Positions 1 through 5,314 of a stretch of DNA of 5,314 nt are shown here, piece by piece. The notes under the pieces are model-generated. The model ran no database searches. It saw only the letters and a program-made list of their open reading frames with translations, and was not told the origin of the DNA. The stretch covers positions 1 through 5,314 of the forward strand of contig JAFUDL010000371.1 in the NCBI GenBank assembly GCA_017459225.1. The letters are read 5' to 3'. The stretch is from Kiritimatiellia bacterium. GTDB taxonomy: Bacteria > Verrucomicrobiota > Kiritimatiellia > RFP12 > UBA1067. A program made the translations under genes and the position numbers. Every line of letters starts with the position of its first letter. Position 1 is the first letter of the stretch.

Positions 1-642
1 CGCCACGCCGCCTGCCGCGAAGTTGACTACTGGCAGCTTGCCGTTTTCATGGACGTACTTGACGAGGTCAAGCGGCGCGGCGAGCTCCTTCGCCGCCTCG
101 TATAGCTCGTCCTCGCGCAGCGACACGACGCGGCGGATCTCGCTCTGCATCTTGCGCATGTGCCTCACGGCCTGCACAACGTCGCCCGTACCGGGTTCGC
201 CCTTCGTGCGGATCATGGTGGCCCCTTCGCCGATGCGGCGCAGGGCCTCGCCGAGATCGCGCGCGCCGCACACGAACGGCACGGCGAATTTCGTCTTGTC
301 GATGTGCCTGACGTCGTCGGCGGGCGAGAGAACTTCCGACTCGTCGATGTAGTCGATCTCGATTGCCTCGAGAATCCGCGCCTCGGCGATGTGCCCGATG
401 CGGCACTACGCCATCACGGGAATCGAGACGGCCGCCTGTATGCCCTTGATCATCGCAGGGTCGCTCATGCGCGAGACGCCTCCAGCCGCGCGAATGTCGG
501 CGGGGATGCGCTCAAGCGCCATCACCGCGCACGCGCCTGCGGCCTCGGCGATCTTAGCCTGCTCGGGCGTCGTCACGTCCATTATCACGCCGCCCTTGAG
601 CATCTGCGCGAGGTTGCGGTTCAGCTCCTGTCTGTCGTCCAT
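1..642 (-). pseudogene. pdxS: pdxS, pyridoxal 5'-phosphate synthase lyase subunit, interrupted by in-frame TAG; 3' end off-window
   Basis: PdxS (SNZ/Pdx1 family) is the TIM-barrel subunit of the cytoplasmic PLP synthase. It makes PLP from ribose 5-phosphate, glyceraldehyde 3-phosphate and ammonia delivered by the glutaminase PdxT. Visible family motifs, in order, are LKGGVIMDVT (with the catalytic Asp), AVMALERIPADIRAAGG, SIPVMA, then after the stop RIGH, EIDYIDESEVLSPADD, VPFVCGARDLGEALRRI, MIRTKGEPGTG (the second catalytic lysine, Lys149 in B. subtilis), AVRHMRKM and KLPVVNFAAGGVA. The frame is the same on both sides of a TAG at 406-408, which replaces the Schiff-base lysine; 135 further codons are open to base 1. 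About 75 C-terminal residues would lie outside the window. Two ATGs are possible, at 648 and 642. The Shine-Dalgarno AAGGAG (650-655) lies only 1 nt before the first but 7 nt before the second, so 642 is preferred. Family identity is very secure; whether the gene is dead is not. Confidence 0.9.
406..408 (-). other. In-frame amber codon at the catalytic lysine position of pdxS
   Basis: The minus strand reads GTG ATG GCG TAG TGC CGC ATC GGG CAC, that is VMA-stop-CRIGH. Family members read VMAK followed by Val, Ala or Cys and then RIGH. The stop therefore stands for the lysine equivalent to Lys81 of B. subtilis PdxS, the residue that binds ribose 5-phosphate covalently. A single A-to-T transversion in AAG gives TAG. 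No frameshift or other damage is visible on either side. Confidence 0.93.
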
Positions 643-649
643 TTTCATT

Positions 650-655
650 CTCCTT
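650..655 (-). promoter_or_regulatory. Shine-Dalgarno of pdxS (decides the start)
   Basis: AAGGAG on the minus strand. Spacing is 1 nt to the ATG at 648 and 7 nt to the ATG at 642, which favours initiation at 642 and a protein two residues shorter than the longest open frame. Confidence 0.75.
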
Positions 656-659
656 GCTA

Positions 660-688
660 AACATGGTTTTCAACTATTTTACCATGTT
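660..688 (-). promoter_or_regulatory. Inverted repeat flanking the pdxS -10 box and likely transcription start
   Basis: Perfect 8-bp arms AACATGGT (minus strand, 688-681) and ACCATGTT (667-660) are separated by 13 nt. The interval holds most of the proposed -10 hexamer TAAAAT (681-676) and the likely start of transcription near 669. The position suits a repressor operator. The downstream arm would also lie in the short leader. No regulator can be named from sequence alone. Confidence 0.45.
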
Positions 689-744
689 GCGACCGATAAA
701 GGGGTATAGGTAGTTTCTTCACTAGTCCATAGTCATTGCCTATG
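676..744 (-). promoter_or_regulatory. Proposed pdxS promoter with activator-like element shared with metY
   Basis: On the minus strand the dyad CATAGG-N6-CTATGG (744-727) is followed by TGAAGAAACT (ending at 712) and then by an extended -10 box, TGG-TAAAAT (hexamer 681-676). No good -35 hexamer is present: the bases 17 nt upstream read CCCCTT. The same arrangement, without gaps, lies before metY; by hand count 46 of 71 positions match. A weak -35 with a conserved upstream dyad is the usual look of an activator-dependent promoter. The regulator is unknown; a LysR-type protein would fit the geometry. The predicted leader is about 27 nt. Confidence 0.6.
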
Positions 745-761
745 GCTAGAAATCACCAATG

Positions 762-796
762 TTGCGGAGGCTTCAGATGTTCCTGAGCCTCCGCAA
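762..796 (-). terminator. Hairpin downstream of cysK, candidate terminator
   Basis: An 11-bp perfect stem (TTGCGGAGGCT at 762-772 against AGCCTCCGCAA at 786-796) encloses a 13-nt loop and begins 26 nt after the cysK stop. On the minus strand it is followed by CATTGGTGATTTC, a poor U-tract, so it is a weak intrinsic terminator or a stem that protects the 3' end of the mRNA. It separates cysK from the proposed pdxS promoter. Confidence 0.55.
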
Positions 797-822
797 TCCA
801 TTTTCCCCGTGATTTGCAACAA

Positions 823-1746
823 CTATTCGAAGAGCCAGGTCGAGAGGTAGCGCTCTCCTGTGTCGGGGAGGAGCGCGACGATCGTCTTGCCCGCGAACTC
901 GGGACGCTTCGCGAGCTCAAGCGCCGCCCAGAGCGCCGCGCCGGAGGAGATGCCCACGAGCAGACCTTCCTGTGCGGCCGCGGCGCGCGCCGTCTTGCCG
1001 GCGTTCTCGGCAGACGCCTTTATCACCTCGTCGTAAACGCCGGTGTCGAGCGTCTTCGGAACAAATCCCGCGCCGATTCCCTGAATCTTGTGCGGACCCG
1101 CCTTCCCCTCGGAAAGAACAGGACTCGTATCGGGCTCAACCGCAAACACCTTGACTGCTGGATTCTTCGACTTGAGATAATGTCCCACGCCGGAAAGCGT
1201 GCCGCCCGTGCCCACGCCCGCCACGAACGCCGCCACCTCGCCATCAGTGTCAGCCCAGATTTCAGGTCCCGTCGTAACCTCGTGCTTGATGGGATTCGCC
1301 GGGTTCTCGAACTGCTGGAGTATCACCGCGCCGGGCGTAGCGTCCCTGAGCTCGTTCGCCTTGGCGATCGCGCCCTTCATTCCGGCCGAGCCGGGCGTGA
1401 GGACGATCTCCGCGCCGTATGCCGCCGCGAGCTTGCGGCGCTCGATCGACATCGTCTCGGGCATGGTGAGGATGAGATGGTAGCCCTTCACCGCGCTCAC
1501 GAGCGCGAGGCCCACGCCAGTGTTGCCGCTAGTGGGCTCGATGATCGTGGCGCCGGGCGTGAGAGTGCCGGCCTTCTCTGCCGCCTCCACCATCGCGAGC
1601 GCGATGCGGTCCTTCACGCTGCCGCCGGGGTTGAAGAACTCGACCTTCGCGAGCACTTTCGCGCCGCCCTTGTTCAGCTTGCTGGAGATCTCCACGAGCG
1701 GAGTGCCGCCCACCTTCTCCAAGATGTTCTTTGCTGTGTTGCTCAT
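823..1746 (-). CDS. cysK: Cysteine synthase A (O-acetylserine sulfhydrylase)
   Basis: A 307-residue fold-type II PLP enzyme of the cytoplasm that converts O-acetylserine and sulfide to cysteine and acetate. The full family length is present. NPGGSVKDR (39-47) contains the PLP-binding Lys45; PTSGNTG (71-77) is the substrate-carboxylate loop; GTGGTLSG (179-186) binds the PLP phosphate; KIQGIGAGFVP (220-230) and GISSGAA (265-271, with the Ser that contacts the pyridine nitrogen) follow; the C-terminus GERYLSTWLFE is typical of CysK rather than of CysM or cystathionine beta-synthase. The start at 1746 has AAAGGA (1755-1760) 8 nt upstream. It ends in TAG exactly at the expected family C-terminus, so TAG works as a stop in this genome. 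It lies 43 bp after the barrel gene, with its own -10 box in the gap. Confidence 0.96.
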   Translation of the reverse strand: MSNTAKNILEKVGGTPLVEISSKLNKGGAKVLAKVEFFNPGGSVKDRIALAMVEAAEKAGTLTPGATIIEPTSGNTGVGLALVSAVKGYHLILTMPETMSIERRKLAAAYGAEIVLTPGSAGMKGAIAKANELRDATPGAVILQQFENPANPIKHEVTTGPEIWADTDGEVAAFVAGVGTGGTLSGVGHYLKSKNPAVKVFAVEPDTSPVLSEGKAGPHKIQGIGAGFVPKTLDTGVYDEVIKASAENAGKTARAAAAQEGLLVGISSGAALWAALELAKRPEFAGKTIVALLPDTGERYLSTWLFE

Positions 1747-1772
1747 TTTCCGATTCCTTTCGGTTGATTGTT

Positions 1773-1801
1773 ATTATACTCTTTTTGCCTTAGAATTGGT
1801 A
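1773..1801 (-). promoter_or_regulatory. Proposed cysK promoter
   Basis: A perfect TATAAT (minus strand, 1778-1773) sits 26 nt upstream of the cysK start codon. The region 17 nt further upstream reads TACCAA, a poor -35, and overlaps the last codons of the barrel gene. The CATAGG dyad found before metY and pdxS is absent. Readthrough from the barrel gene is also possible, since no terminator is visible between the two. Confidence 0.5.
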
Positions 1802-2710
1802 TTGAATTGAGAAGACCGCACCGGAGCCCACGCCGAGGTTCTTGGTGGAGCCCTTGCGGTAGAACTTGTCCTTGTCGCCCGTCTCGGCGAACGCCGCAAC
1901 GAGCGTCAGCTGCTTGGTGACGAACCAAGCGACGTGCGCGTCGTAGTAGTCGTGGTTGCGGATCCCGTCGCCTGCGTCAACGCCCTGCTTGTACTCTAGG
2001 CCGATGGCGATGTTCTCCGCAGGAAGGATGTCGATGTTGCCGAAGGCCACCACGTCGTAGTCGTTGTGGCCAACGACGCCGTTCACCACCTCGTCCGAGA
2101 GCAGGAGACCGGCGGATAGCAGAACCGGCACAGGAGTCTGCGTTATCAGCTTGGAGGCCACCACGTATGCGTCGAATCCGTCGTCGTCAAGCCCGAGCGC
2201 CTCGACGGTGCGCGAGTCGGTGTACTTGTACACGCCGCCGACGGCGAGCGCGGGCACCCAGGACGTGTCGAACGCGTTCTCGTCCAGGAACTTCACCTTC
2301 GCGCCGAGGTTGTACTTGTTGATCGACTTGTCGCCGTACTTGTGCGCGTTGATGAACTCGTATCCGGCGGAGAGCTCGACATGGTCGAAGAACGATAGCG
2401 CCGCCGAGGTCGTCCACCAGTTGATTCCTGCGTCGTTGAGGTTCACATACCATGCTCCGATCTGCGGACGCGAAACCTTGCCGTTCAGGGCGGAATGCGC
2501 CACGGCATTTGTGGAGTCTCCTCCTTCGGCGCCGTCCCACGGCAGCCCCGCCGTGTACGCAAGCGGGTTGAAGGCGATGCCTCCCGTGCCCTGCAGGTTG
2601 TTTAGAGGCACTCCTCCATACGCTGCGGAATGGATTCCCACTCCCACCACGACGGCGGCGAGCGACGAGAATGCTGTGCGGACTGAATTCTTTGCCTGGT
2701 TCTTGTTCAT
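1790..2710 (-). CDS. Outer-membrane beta-barrel protein, DUF3034-like
   Basis: A 306-residue protein with no known reaction. The N-terminus is a Sec signal peptide: basic MNKNQAKNSVR, a hydrophobic core from about residue 13 to 27, then a small-residue stretch HSAAYGG where cleavage is likely near residues 30-32. The mature part opens with GGVPLNNLQGTGGIAFNPLAY and continues as alternating hydrophobic and polar strands, with phrases such as FFDHVELSAGYEF, KYNLGAKVKF, WVPALAVGGVYKY and IAIGLEYKQG. It ends in FSIQYQF, whose final aromatic residue is the usual signal for barrel assembly. The overall pattern resembles the DUF3034 family as remembered; that assignment is moderately sure, barrel topology more so. 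AGGAG (2718-2722) lies 7 nt before the ATG. Lying between metY and cysK, it could take part in uptake of a sulfur compound, but only its position suggests this. Confidence 0.8.
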   Translation of the reverse strand: MNKNQAKNSVRTAFSSLAAVVVGVGIHSAAYGGVPLNNLQGTGGIAFNPLAYTAGLPWDGAEGGDSTNAVAHSALNGKVSRPQIGAWYVNLNDAGINWWTTSAALSFFDHVELSAGYEFINAHKYGDKSINKYNLGAKVKFLDENAFDTSWVPALAVGGVYKYTDSRTVEALGLDDDGFDAYVVASKLITQTPVPVLLSAGLLLSDEVVNGVVGHNDYDVVAFGNIDILPAENIAIGLEYKQGVDAGDGIRNHDYYDAHVAWFVTKQLTLVAAFAETGDKDKFYRKGSTKNLGVGSGAVFSIQYQF

Positions 2711-2811
2711 TGTTTTTCTCCTGGTTGTGCCGAACGAACGGCGATTGTCTTTGTTTTGGTTAAGGCCCCGCGCCTCGAGGGGTGTGGGGTTTTGAGGCGG
2801 GGGCGAAATGG
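2711..2811 (-). other. Gap between metY and the barrel gene; GC-rich hairpin, no clear promoter
   Basis: A hairpin at 2766-2802 pairs GAGGC and GGGG with GCCTC and CCCC, with a 2-nt bulge, and starts about 9 nt after the metY stop. On the minus strand it is followed by CCTTAACC, not a U-tract, so termination would be weak or Rho-assisted. No convincing -35/-10 pair precedes the barrel gene, so it may be read from the metY promoter. The gene's Shine-Dalgarno AGGAG is at 2718-2722. Confidence 0.4.
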
Positions 2812-4107
2812 CTAAATGGCTTCAAGGGCCTCGTCGAGGGCGGCGATGATGTCGTCGATGTGCTCGAGCCCGATGGAAAGACGGATCAGCTCGGGAGCAA
2901 CGCCGCCCTTGCGTAGGTCTTCGTCGGAGAGCTGCGAGTGAGTGGTGGAGGCGGGATGAATGATGAGGCTCTTCGCGTCGCCCACGTTCGCGAGGATGGA
3001 GAAGATCTCACCATTCGCCGCGTCCGTGACCTTGCGAGCCTCATCCGACCCGCCCTTCACGCCGAACACCACCACGCCACCTGCGCCGTTAGGCAGATAC
3101 TTCGCCGCAAGCTCGGGCTGCGTGAGCGAGGGGTACTTCACCCACGCGACCTTCGGATGACTCTGGAGGTGTTTCGCCACGGCAAGCGCGTTCTCGCTGT
3201 GGCGGGCGATGCGCAGGGGAAGCGACTCGACGCCCTGCAGGAAGATCCACGCCGCGTCGGGCGCGAGCGTGGGGCCCTGGTTGCGGATTCCAACCGTGAG
3301 AAGACGGATGGAGAACGCGATGGGCTTCAGCGGTTCGGGGAGATCGTGCGCGAAGCGAAGGCCGTGGTATCCGGCATCCGGCTCGTTGTACAGGGCGAAC
3401 TTCGGATTCGTCCAGTCGAAGCCGCCCTTCTCCACCACAACACCGCCGATGCCCGCGCCGTGACCGCCGATCCATTTGGAGAGAGAATGGATCACGAGAT
3501 CAGCGCCGTGGTCTAGCGCCCGCAGCAGGGGCGGCGGCGCGAATGTGGCATCGATGATGAGCGGAAGTCCGTGGCGGTGGGCGATGGCGGCGTAACCTTC
3601 GATGTCCGCGACGTCGAGCGCGGGATTGCCCACGGCCTCCACGAAGACGAGACGGGTCTTTTCGTTTATCGCGGCCTCGACGGCGGCGAAGTCGTTCACG
3701 GGCGTGAAGTTCGCCTTGATGCCGGCGTTCGGCAGAATCGCGTCGAACTGGCTGAACGTACCACCGTAGAGGTTCGAGGCCGCCACGATCTCGTCGCCTG
3801 CACGGGCGATGTTGGTGATGGTGAAGAAAATGGCCGCAGTGCCGGAGGATAGCGTCTGCGCCGCCGCGCCGCCCTCGAGGGCGGCGATGCGCTTGGCTAG
3901 AACGTCGTTGGTGGGGTTCATCAGGCGGGCGTAGATGTTGCCGAGCTCGCGGAGGCCGAAGAGATCCGCTCCGTGCTTGGAGTCGCGGAAGTTGTATGCG
4001 GTGGTCCTGTACACCGGCACGGCCCGCGCGTTCGTCGCGGGGTCGCCATGCGCATCCTGTCCGGCGTGAATCGCCAGCGTTTCAATATGGTACTGTTTCT
4101 TGCTCAT
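2812..4107 (-). CDS. metY: O-acetylhomoserine sulfhydrylase (O-acetylhomoserine aminocarboxypropyltransferase)
   Basis: A 431-residue cytoplasmic enzyme of the Cys/Met-metabolism PLP family. It condenses O-acetylhomoserine with sulfide to homocysteine, the direct-sulfhydrylation route to methionine. The length fits MetY (about 430) better than MetB, MetC or MetZ (about 380-400). Motifs: N-terminal HIETLAIHAGQ; IYARLMNPTNDVLAKRIAALEGG (58-80); LSSGTAAI (86-93); SNLYGGTF (111-118); LIIDATFAPPPLL (183-195) with the Asp that binds the pyridine nitrogen; DLVIHSLSKWIGGHG (203-217) with the PLP lysine Lys211; LQGVESLPLRIARHSENAL (290-308); and SLIIHPASTTHSQLS (380-394). DATF replaces the commoner DNTF. 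AAAGGAG (4116-4122) lies 8 nt before the ATG. It ends in TAG. Its promoter shares an element with that of pdxS, which would supply the cofactor. Confidence 0.95.
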   Translation of the reverse strand: MSKKQYHIETLAIHAGQDAHGDPATNARAVPVYRTTAYNFRDSKHGADLFGLRELGNIYARLMNPTNDVLAKRIAALEGGAAAQTLSSGTAAIFFTITNIARAGDEIVAASNLYGGTFSQFDAILPNAGIKANFTPVNDFAAVEAAINEKTRLVFVEAVGNPALDVADIEGYAAIAHRHGLPLIIDATFAPPPLLRALDHGADLVIHSLSKWIGGHGAGIGGVVVEKGGFDWTNPKFALYNEPDAGYHGLRFAHDLPEPLKPIAFSIRLLTVGIRNQGPTLAPDAAWIFLQGVESLPLRIARHSENALAVAKHLQSHPKVAWVKYPSLTQPELAAKYLPNGAGGVVVFGVKGGSDEARKVTDAANGEIFSILANVGDAKSLIIHPASTTHSQLSDEDLRKGGVAPELIRLSIGLEHIDDIIAALDEALEAI

Positions 4108-4108
4108 T

Positions 4109-4139
4109 GCCGTTGCTCCTTTCTTGTGGTGTCAACGGC
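4109..4139 (-). promoter_or_regulatory. metY leader hairpin with the Shine-Dalgarno in its loop
   Basis: On the minus strand GCCGTTG (4139-4133) and CAACGGC (4115-4109) form a perfect 7-bp stem around a 17-nt loop. AAAGGAG (4122-4116) fills the 3' side of the loop, directly against the stem, and the ATG begins 1 nt after the stem. The predicted transcript starts at or inside the 5' arm. Such a stem could limit ribosome access or protect the 5' end. Its role is inference; the pairing is seen directly. Confidence 0.5.
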
Positions 4140-4143
4140 GAAT

Positions 4144-4212
4144 ATTATCTCACATTCCGGATCAGATAGGGTAATTGGAAGTATCTTCAGTTATCCATAG
4201 GCAAAACCTATG
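4144..4212 (-). promoter_or_regulatory. Proposed metY promoter with activator-like element shared with pdxS
   Basis: On the minus strand the dyad CATAGG-TTTTG-CCTATG (4212-4207 and 4201-4196) is followed by TGAAGATACT (ending at 4180) and an extended -10 box, TGA-GATAAT (hexamer 4149-4144). The distance from dyad to -10 is identical to that before pdxS. The -35 position is weak (ACCCTA). The dyad would lie at about -75 to -58 and the TGAAGANACT block at about -52 to -43, a placement compatible with a transcription activator. The predicted leader is about 30 nt. Confidence 0.62.
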
Positions 4213-4255
4213 TGCTGCACAACGGCAAAGGACGGATGGCGAATGATGGATGACT

Positions 4256-4295
4256 AACAAAAATCTCGTCCCCTGGCAGAAGCCTGGGGACGAGA
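4256..4295 (-). terminator. Intrinsic terminator of the hydrogenase gene
   Basis: The minus-strand stem TCTCGTCCCC (4295-4286) pairs perfectly with GGGGACGAGA (4273-4264) across a 12-nt loop and is followed by TTTTTGTT (4263-4256). It lies 33 nt after the hydrogenase stop. A smaller hairpin (AGCCC at 4301-4305 with GGGCT at 4312-4316) precedes it. This isolates the hydrogenase from metY. Confidence 0.9.
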
Positions 4296-4328
4296 CTGCG
4301 AGCCCACAACGGGGCTGTCAAGACGCGA

Positions 4329-5314
4329 TCAACCTTTGAAGCGGTAAACGTCGCGCTTGTGGTACTTCGTGTGGAGAAGGTGGTGCGCCTTCTCGCCGCC
4401 CTGCGCGCCAGTCGCGCCAAGGTAGTCCTTGTAGAGGGCCTGCACTTCCGGGTTGAGGTGGCTCATGCGGAGCGTGCACTTCTCGTCGTCCGTGTAGATG
4501 CCGGCAGTGCGCTGCGCGCGGATTTCGTCCGTCGCGAGGCAGGGCTGGCCGCCACCGCCGATGCAGCCGCCGCGGCACGCCATCACCTCGATGAAGTCGT
4601 AGCGCGGCTTGACGCCGTTCTTGCGGTCGTCGCGGATCTGGTTGATGATCTTCTCCACGTTGCCCATCTGGTGGGCAACGGCGATGTTGACCTTCGTGCC
4701 CTTGATGTCGATAGTGGCCGTCTTGACGCCCTCCATGCCGCGCACTTCCTTGAAGTCGATGCTCGGGGGCTGCGCCTCCTTGGTGATCAGGCAGTACGCC
4801 GTGCGGAGAGCCGCCTCCATCACGCCGCCCGTCACGCCGAAGATCGTGCCCGCGCCGGTGTAGGCGCCGAGCAGGTCGTCGGCCTTCTCCTCGGGAAGGT
4901 CGTTGAAGTCGATGCCGGCGGCCTTGATCATGCGGGCGAGCTCGCGCGTGGTGAGCACCACGTCCGTGTCCTGCGTGCCGGTAGCGGACATGTTCTCGTC
5001 GCGGCTGATCTCGTACTTCTTCGCCGTGCAGGGCATGATCGAGGTCATGTGGATCTTCGTGTGGTCCACACCGTTCTTCTCGGCCCAGTAGCTCTTCGCA
5101 AGCGCGGAGAGCATCTGCTGCGGGGACTTGGCGGACGAGAAGTTCTCCGTGAAGTCGGGGGCGTACTTCTCCATCCAGTCGGTCCACGCCGGGCAGCAGC
5201 TCGTGAGCAGCGGCAGCGTGCCGCCCTCGGTGAAGCGCTTGATGAACTCCGTGCCCTCCTCCATGATCGTGACGTCGGCGGAGAAGTTCGTGTCGAACAC
5301 CTTGTCGAAGCCGA
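4329..5314 (-). CDS. [FeFe]-hydrogenase catalytic subunit, C-terminal part (start off-window)
   Basis: The H-cluster domain of an iron-only hydrogenase, which reduces protons to H2 or oxidises H2. 327 residues are visible and the frame is still open at the right edge, where it reads GFDKVFDTNF; the GTG at 5300 is an internal valine, not a start. All three signatures are intact: L1 TSCCPAW (5184-5204), L2 MPCTAKKYE (5010-5036) and L3 EVMACRGGCIGGGGQP (4542-4589), giving the four cysteines that hold the [4Fe-4S] and diiron cluster, plus the neighbouring Cys used for proton transfer. The C-terminal small-subunit-like segment follows (AGIYTDDEKCTLRMSHLNP, then AHHLLHTKYHKR). The missing N-terminus would show whether it is a monomeric ferredoxin-dependent enzyme or the catalytic subunit of an NAD(P)-linked, electron-bifurcating complex (HydA/HndD type), so no symbol is given. 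It ends in TGA. Confidence 0.95.
   Translation of the reverse strand, partial: GFDKVFDTNFSADVTIMEEGTEFIKRFTEGGTLPLLTSCCPAWTDWMEKYAPDFTENFSSAKSPQQMLSALAKSYWAEKNGVDHTKIHMTSIMPCTAKKYEISRDENMSATGTQDTDVVLTTRELARMIKAAGIDFNDLPEEKADDLLGAYTGAGTIFGVTGGVMEAALRTAYCLITKEAQPPSIDFKEVRGMEGVKTATIDIKGTKVNIAVAHQMGNVEKIINQIRDDRKNGVKPRYDFIEVMACRGGCIGGGGQPCLATDEIRAQRTAGIYTDDEKCTLRMSHLNPEVQALYKDYLGATGAQGGEKAHHLLHTKYHKRDVYRFKG

Noticed and set aside
68..406. Minus-strand open frame starting just after the pdxS stop
   Set aside because: It is in a different frame from pdxS; the pdxS frame itself continues through this stretch with full family conservation.
406..408. Pyrrolysine or a genome-wide TAG reassignment as the reading of the pdxS stop
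   Set aside because: cysK and metY in the same window both end in TAG at their expected family C-termini, so TAG normally terminates. Pyrrolysine's side-chain nitrogen is acylated and could not form the Schiff base that the catalytic lysine makes.
814..1767. Long open frame (317 codons) on the plus strand opposite cysK
   Set aside because: It is an antisense shadow of a strongly conserved GC-rich gene; the translation is rich in Arg, His and Leu without any recognisable domain, and no ribosome site supports it.
2938..3516. Plus-strand open frame of 192 codons opposite metY
   Set aside because: Shadow of metY: arginine-rich composition and no domain or ribosome site.
5298..5300. GTG as the start of the hydrogenase gene
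   Set aside because: The frame continues upstream as GFDK before VFDTNF, which is the usual internal sequence of [FeFe]-hydrogenases; the real start is outside the window.
1..5314. CRISPR arrays, insertion sequences, tRNA or rRNA genes, phage or defence systems
   Set aside because: No direct-repeat array, transposase, terminal repeats or RNA-gene structure is visible; the gaps are short and explained by promoters and hairpins.

Overview
The window carries five genes, all on the minus strand, at moderately high GC with AT-richer gaps. Read in transcription order (right to left) they are: the C-terminal 327 residues of an [FeFe]-hydrogenase; metY (O-acetylhomoserine sulfhydrylase); a DUF3034-like outer-membrane beta-barrel protein; cysK (cysteine synthase A); and pdxS (pyridoxal 5'-phosphate synthase subunit), which runs off the left edge. 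The barrel protein with a signal peptide and a C-terminal Phe indicates a diderm, and the hydrogenase indicates an anaerobic, fermentative life. The overall flavour suggests an uncultured gut or sediment bacterium of the PVC group (Kiritimatiellota/Verrucomicrobiota-like), but that placement is a guess from general protein style and not from any marker gene.

Layout. 4329-5314 is hydrogenase, closed by a clear intrinsic terminator (about 4256-4295). 4108-4255 holds the metY promoter and leader. metY (2812-4107) is followed by a 101-bp gap with a GC-rich hairpin, the barrel gene (1790-2710), a 43-bp gap containing a good -10 box, cysK (823-1746), a hairpin that may end cysK (762-796), a pdxS promoter region (about 660-744), and pdxS (1-642, open at the left edge).

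How the genes fit together. MetY and CysK both use PLP and both put sulfide into amino acids (homocysteine and cysteine). PdxS makes PLP, so the left two-thirds of the window reads as a sulfur-assimilation and PLP-cofactor neighbourhood. The promoters of metY and pdxS share a long, ungapped, similarly placed element (dyad CATAGG-N6-CTATGG, then TGAAGANACT, then an extended -10 box at the same distance), which suggests a common activator.

The strangest point is in pdxS. The reading frame is conserved from the start codon to the window edge, but is cut by a single in-frame TAG. That TAG sits exactly where the family has the catalytic lysine (Lys81 in Bacillus subtilis PdxS) that forms the Schiff base with ribose 5-phosphate. 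A one-base change (AAG to TAG) explains it. A recent null mutation, a sequence or assembly error, and lysine-inserting amber suppression are all possible. TAG is an ordinary terminator for both cysK and metY in this same window.
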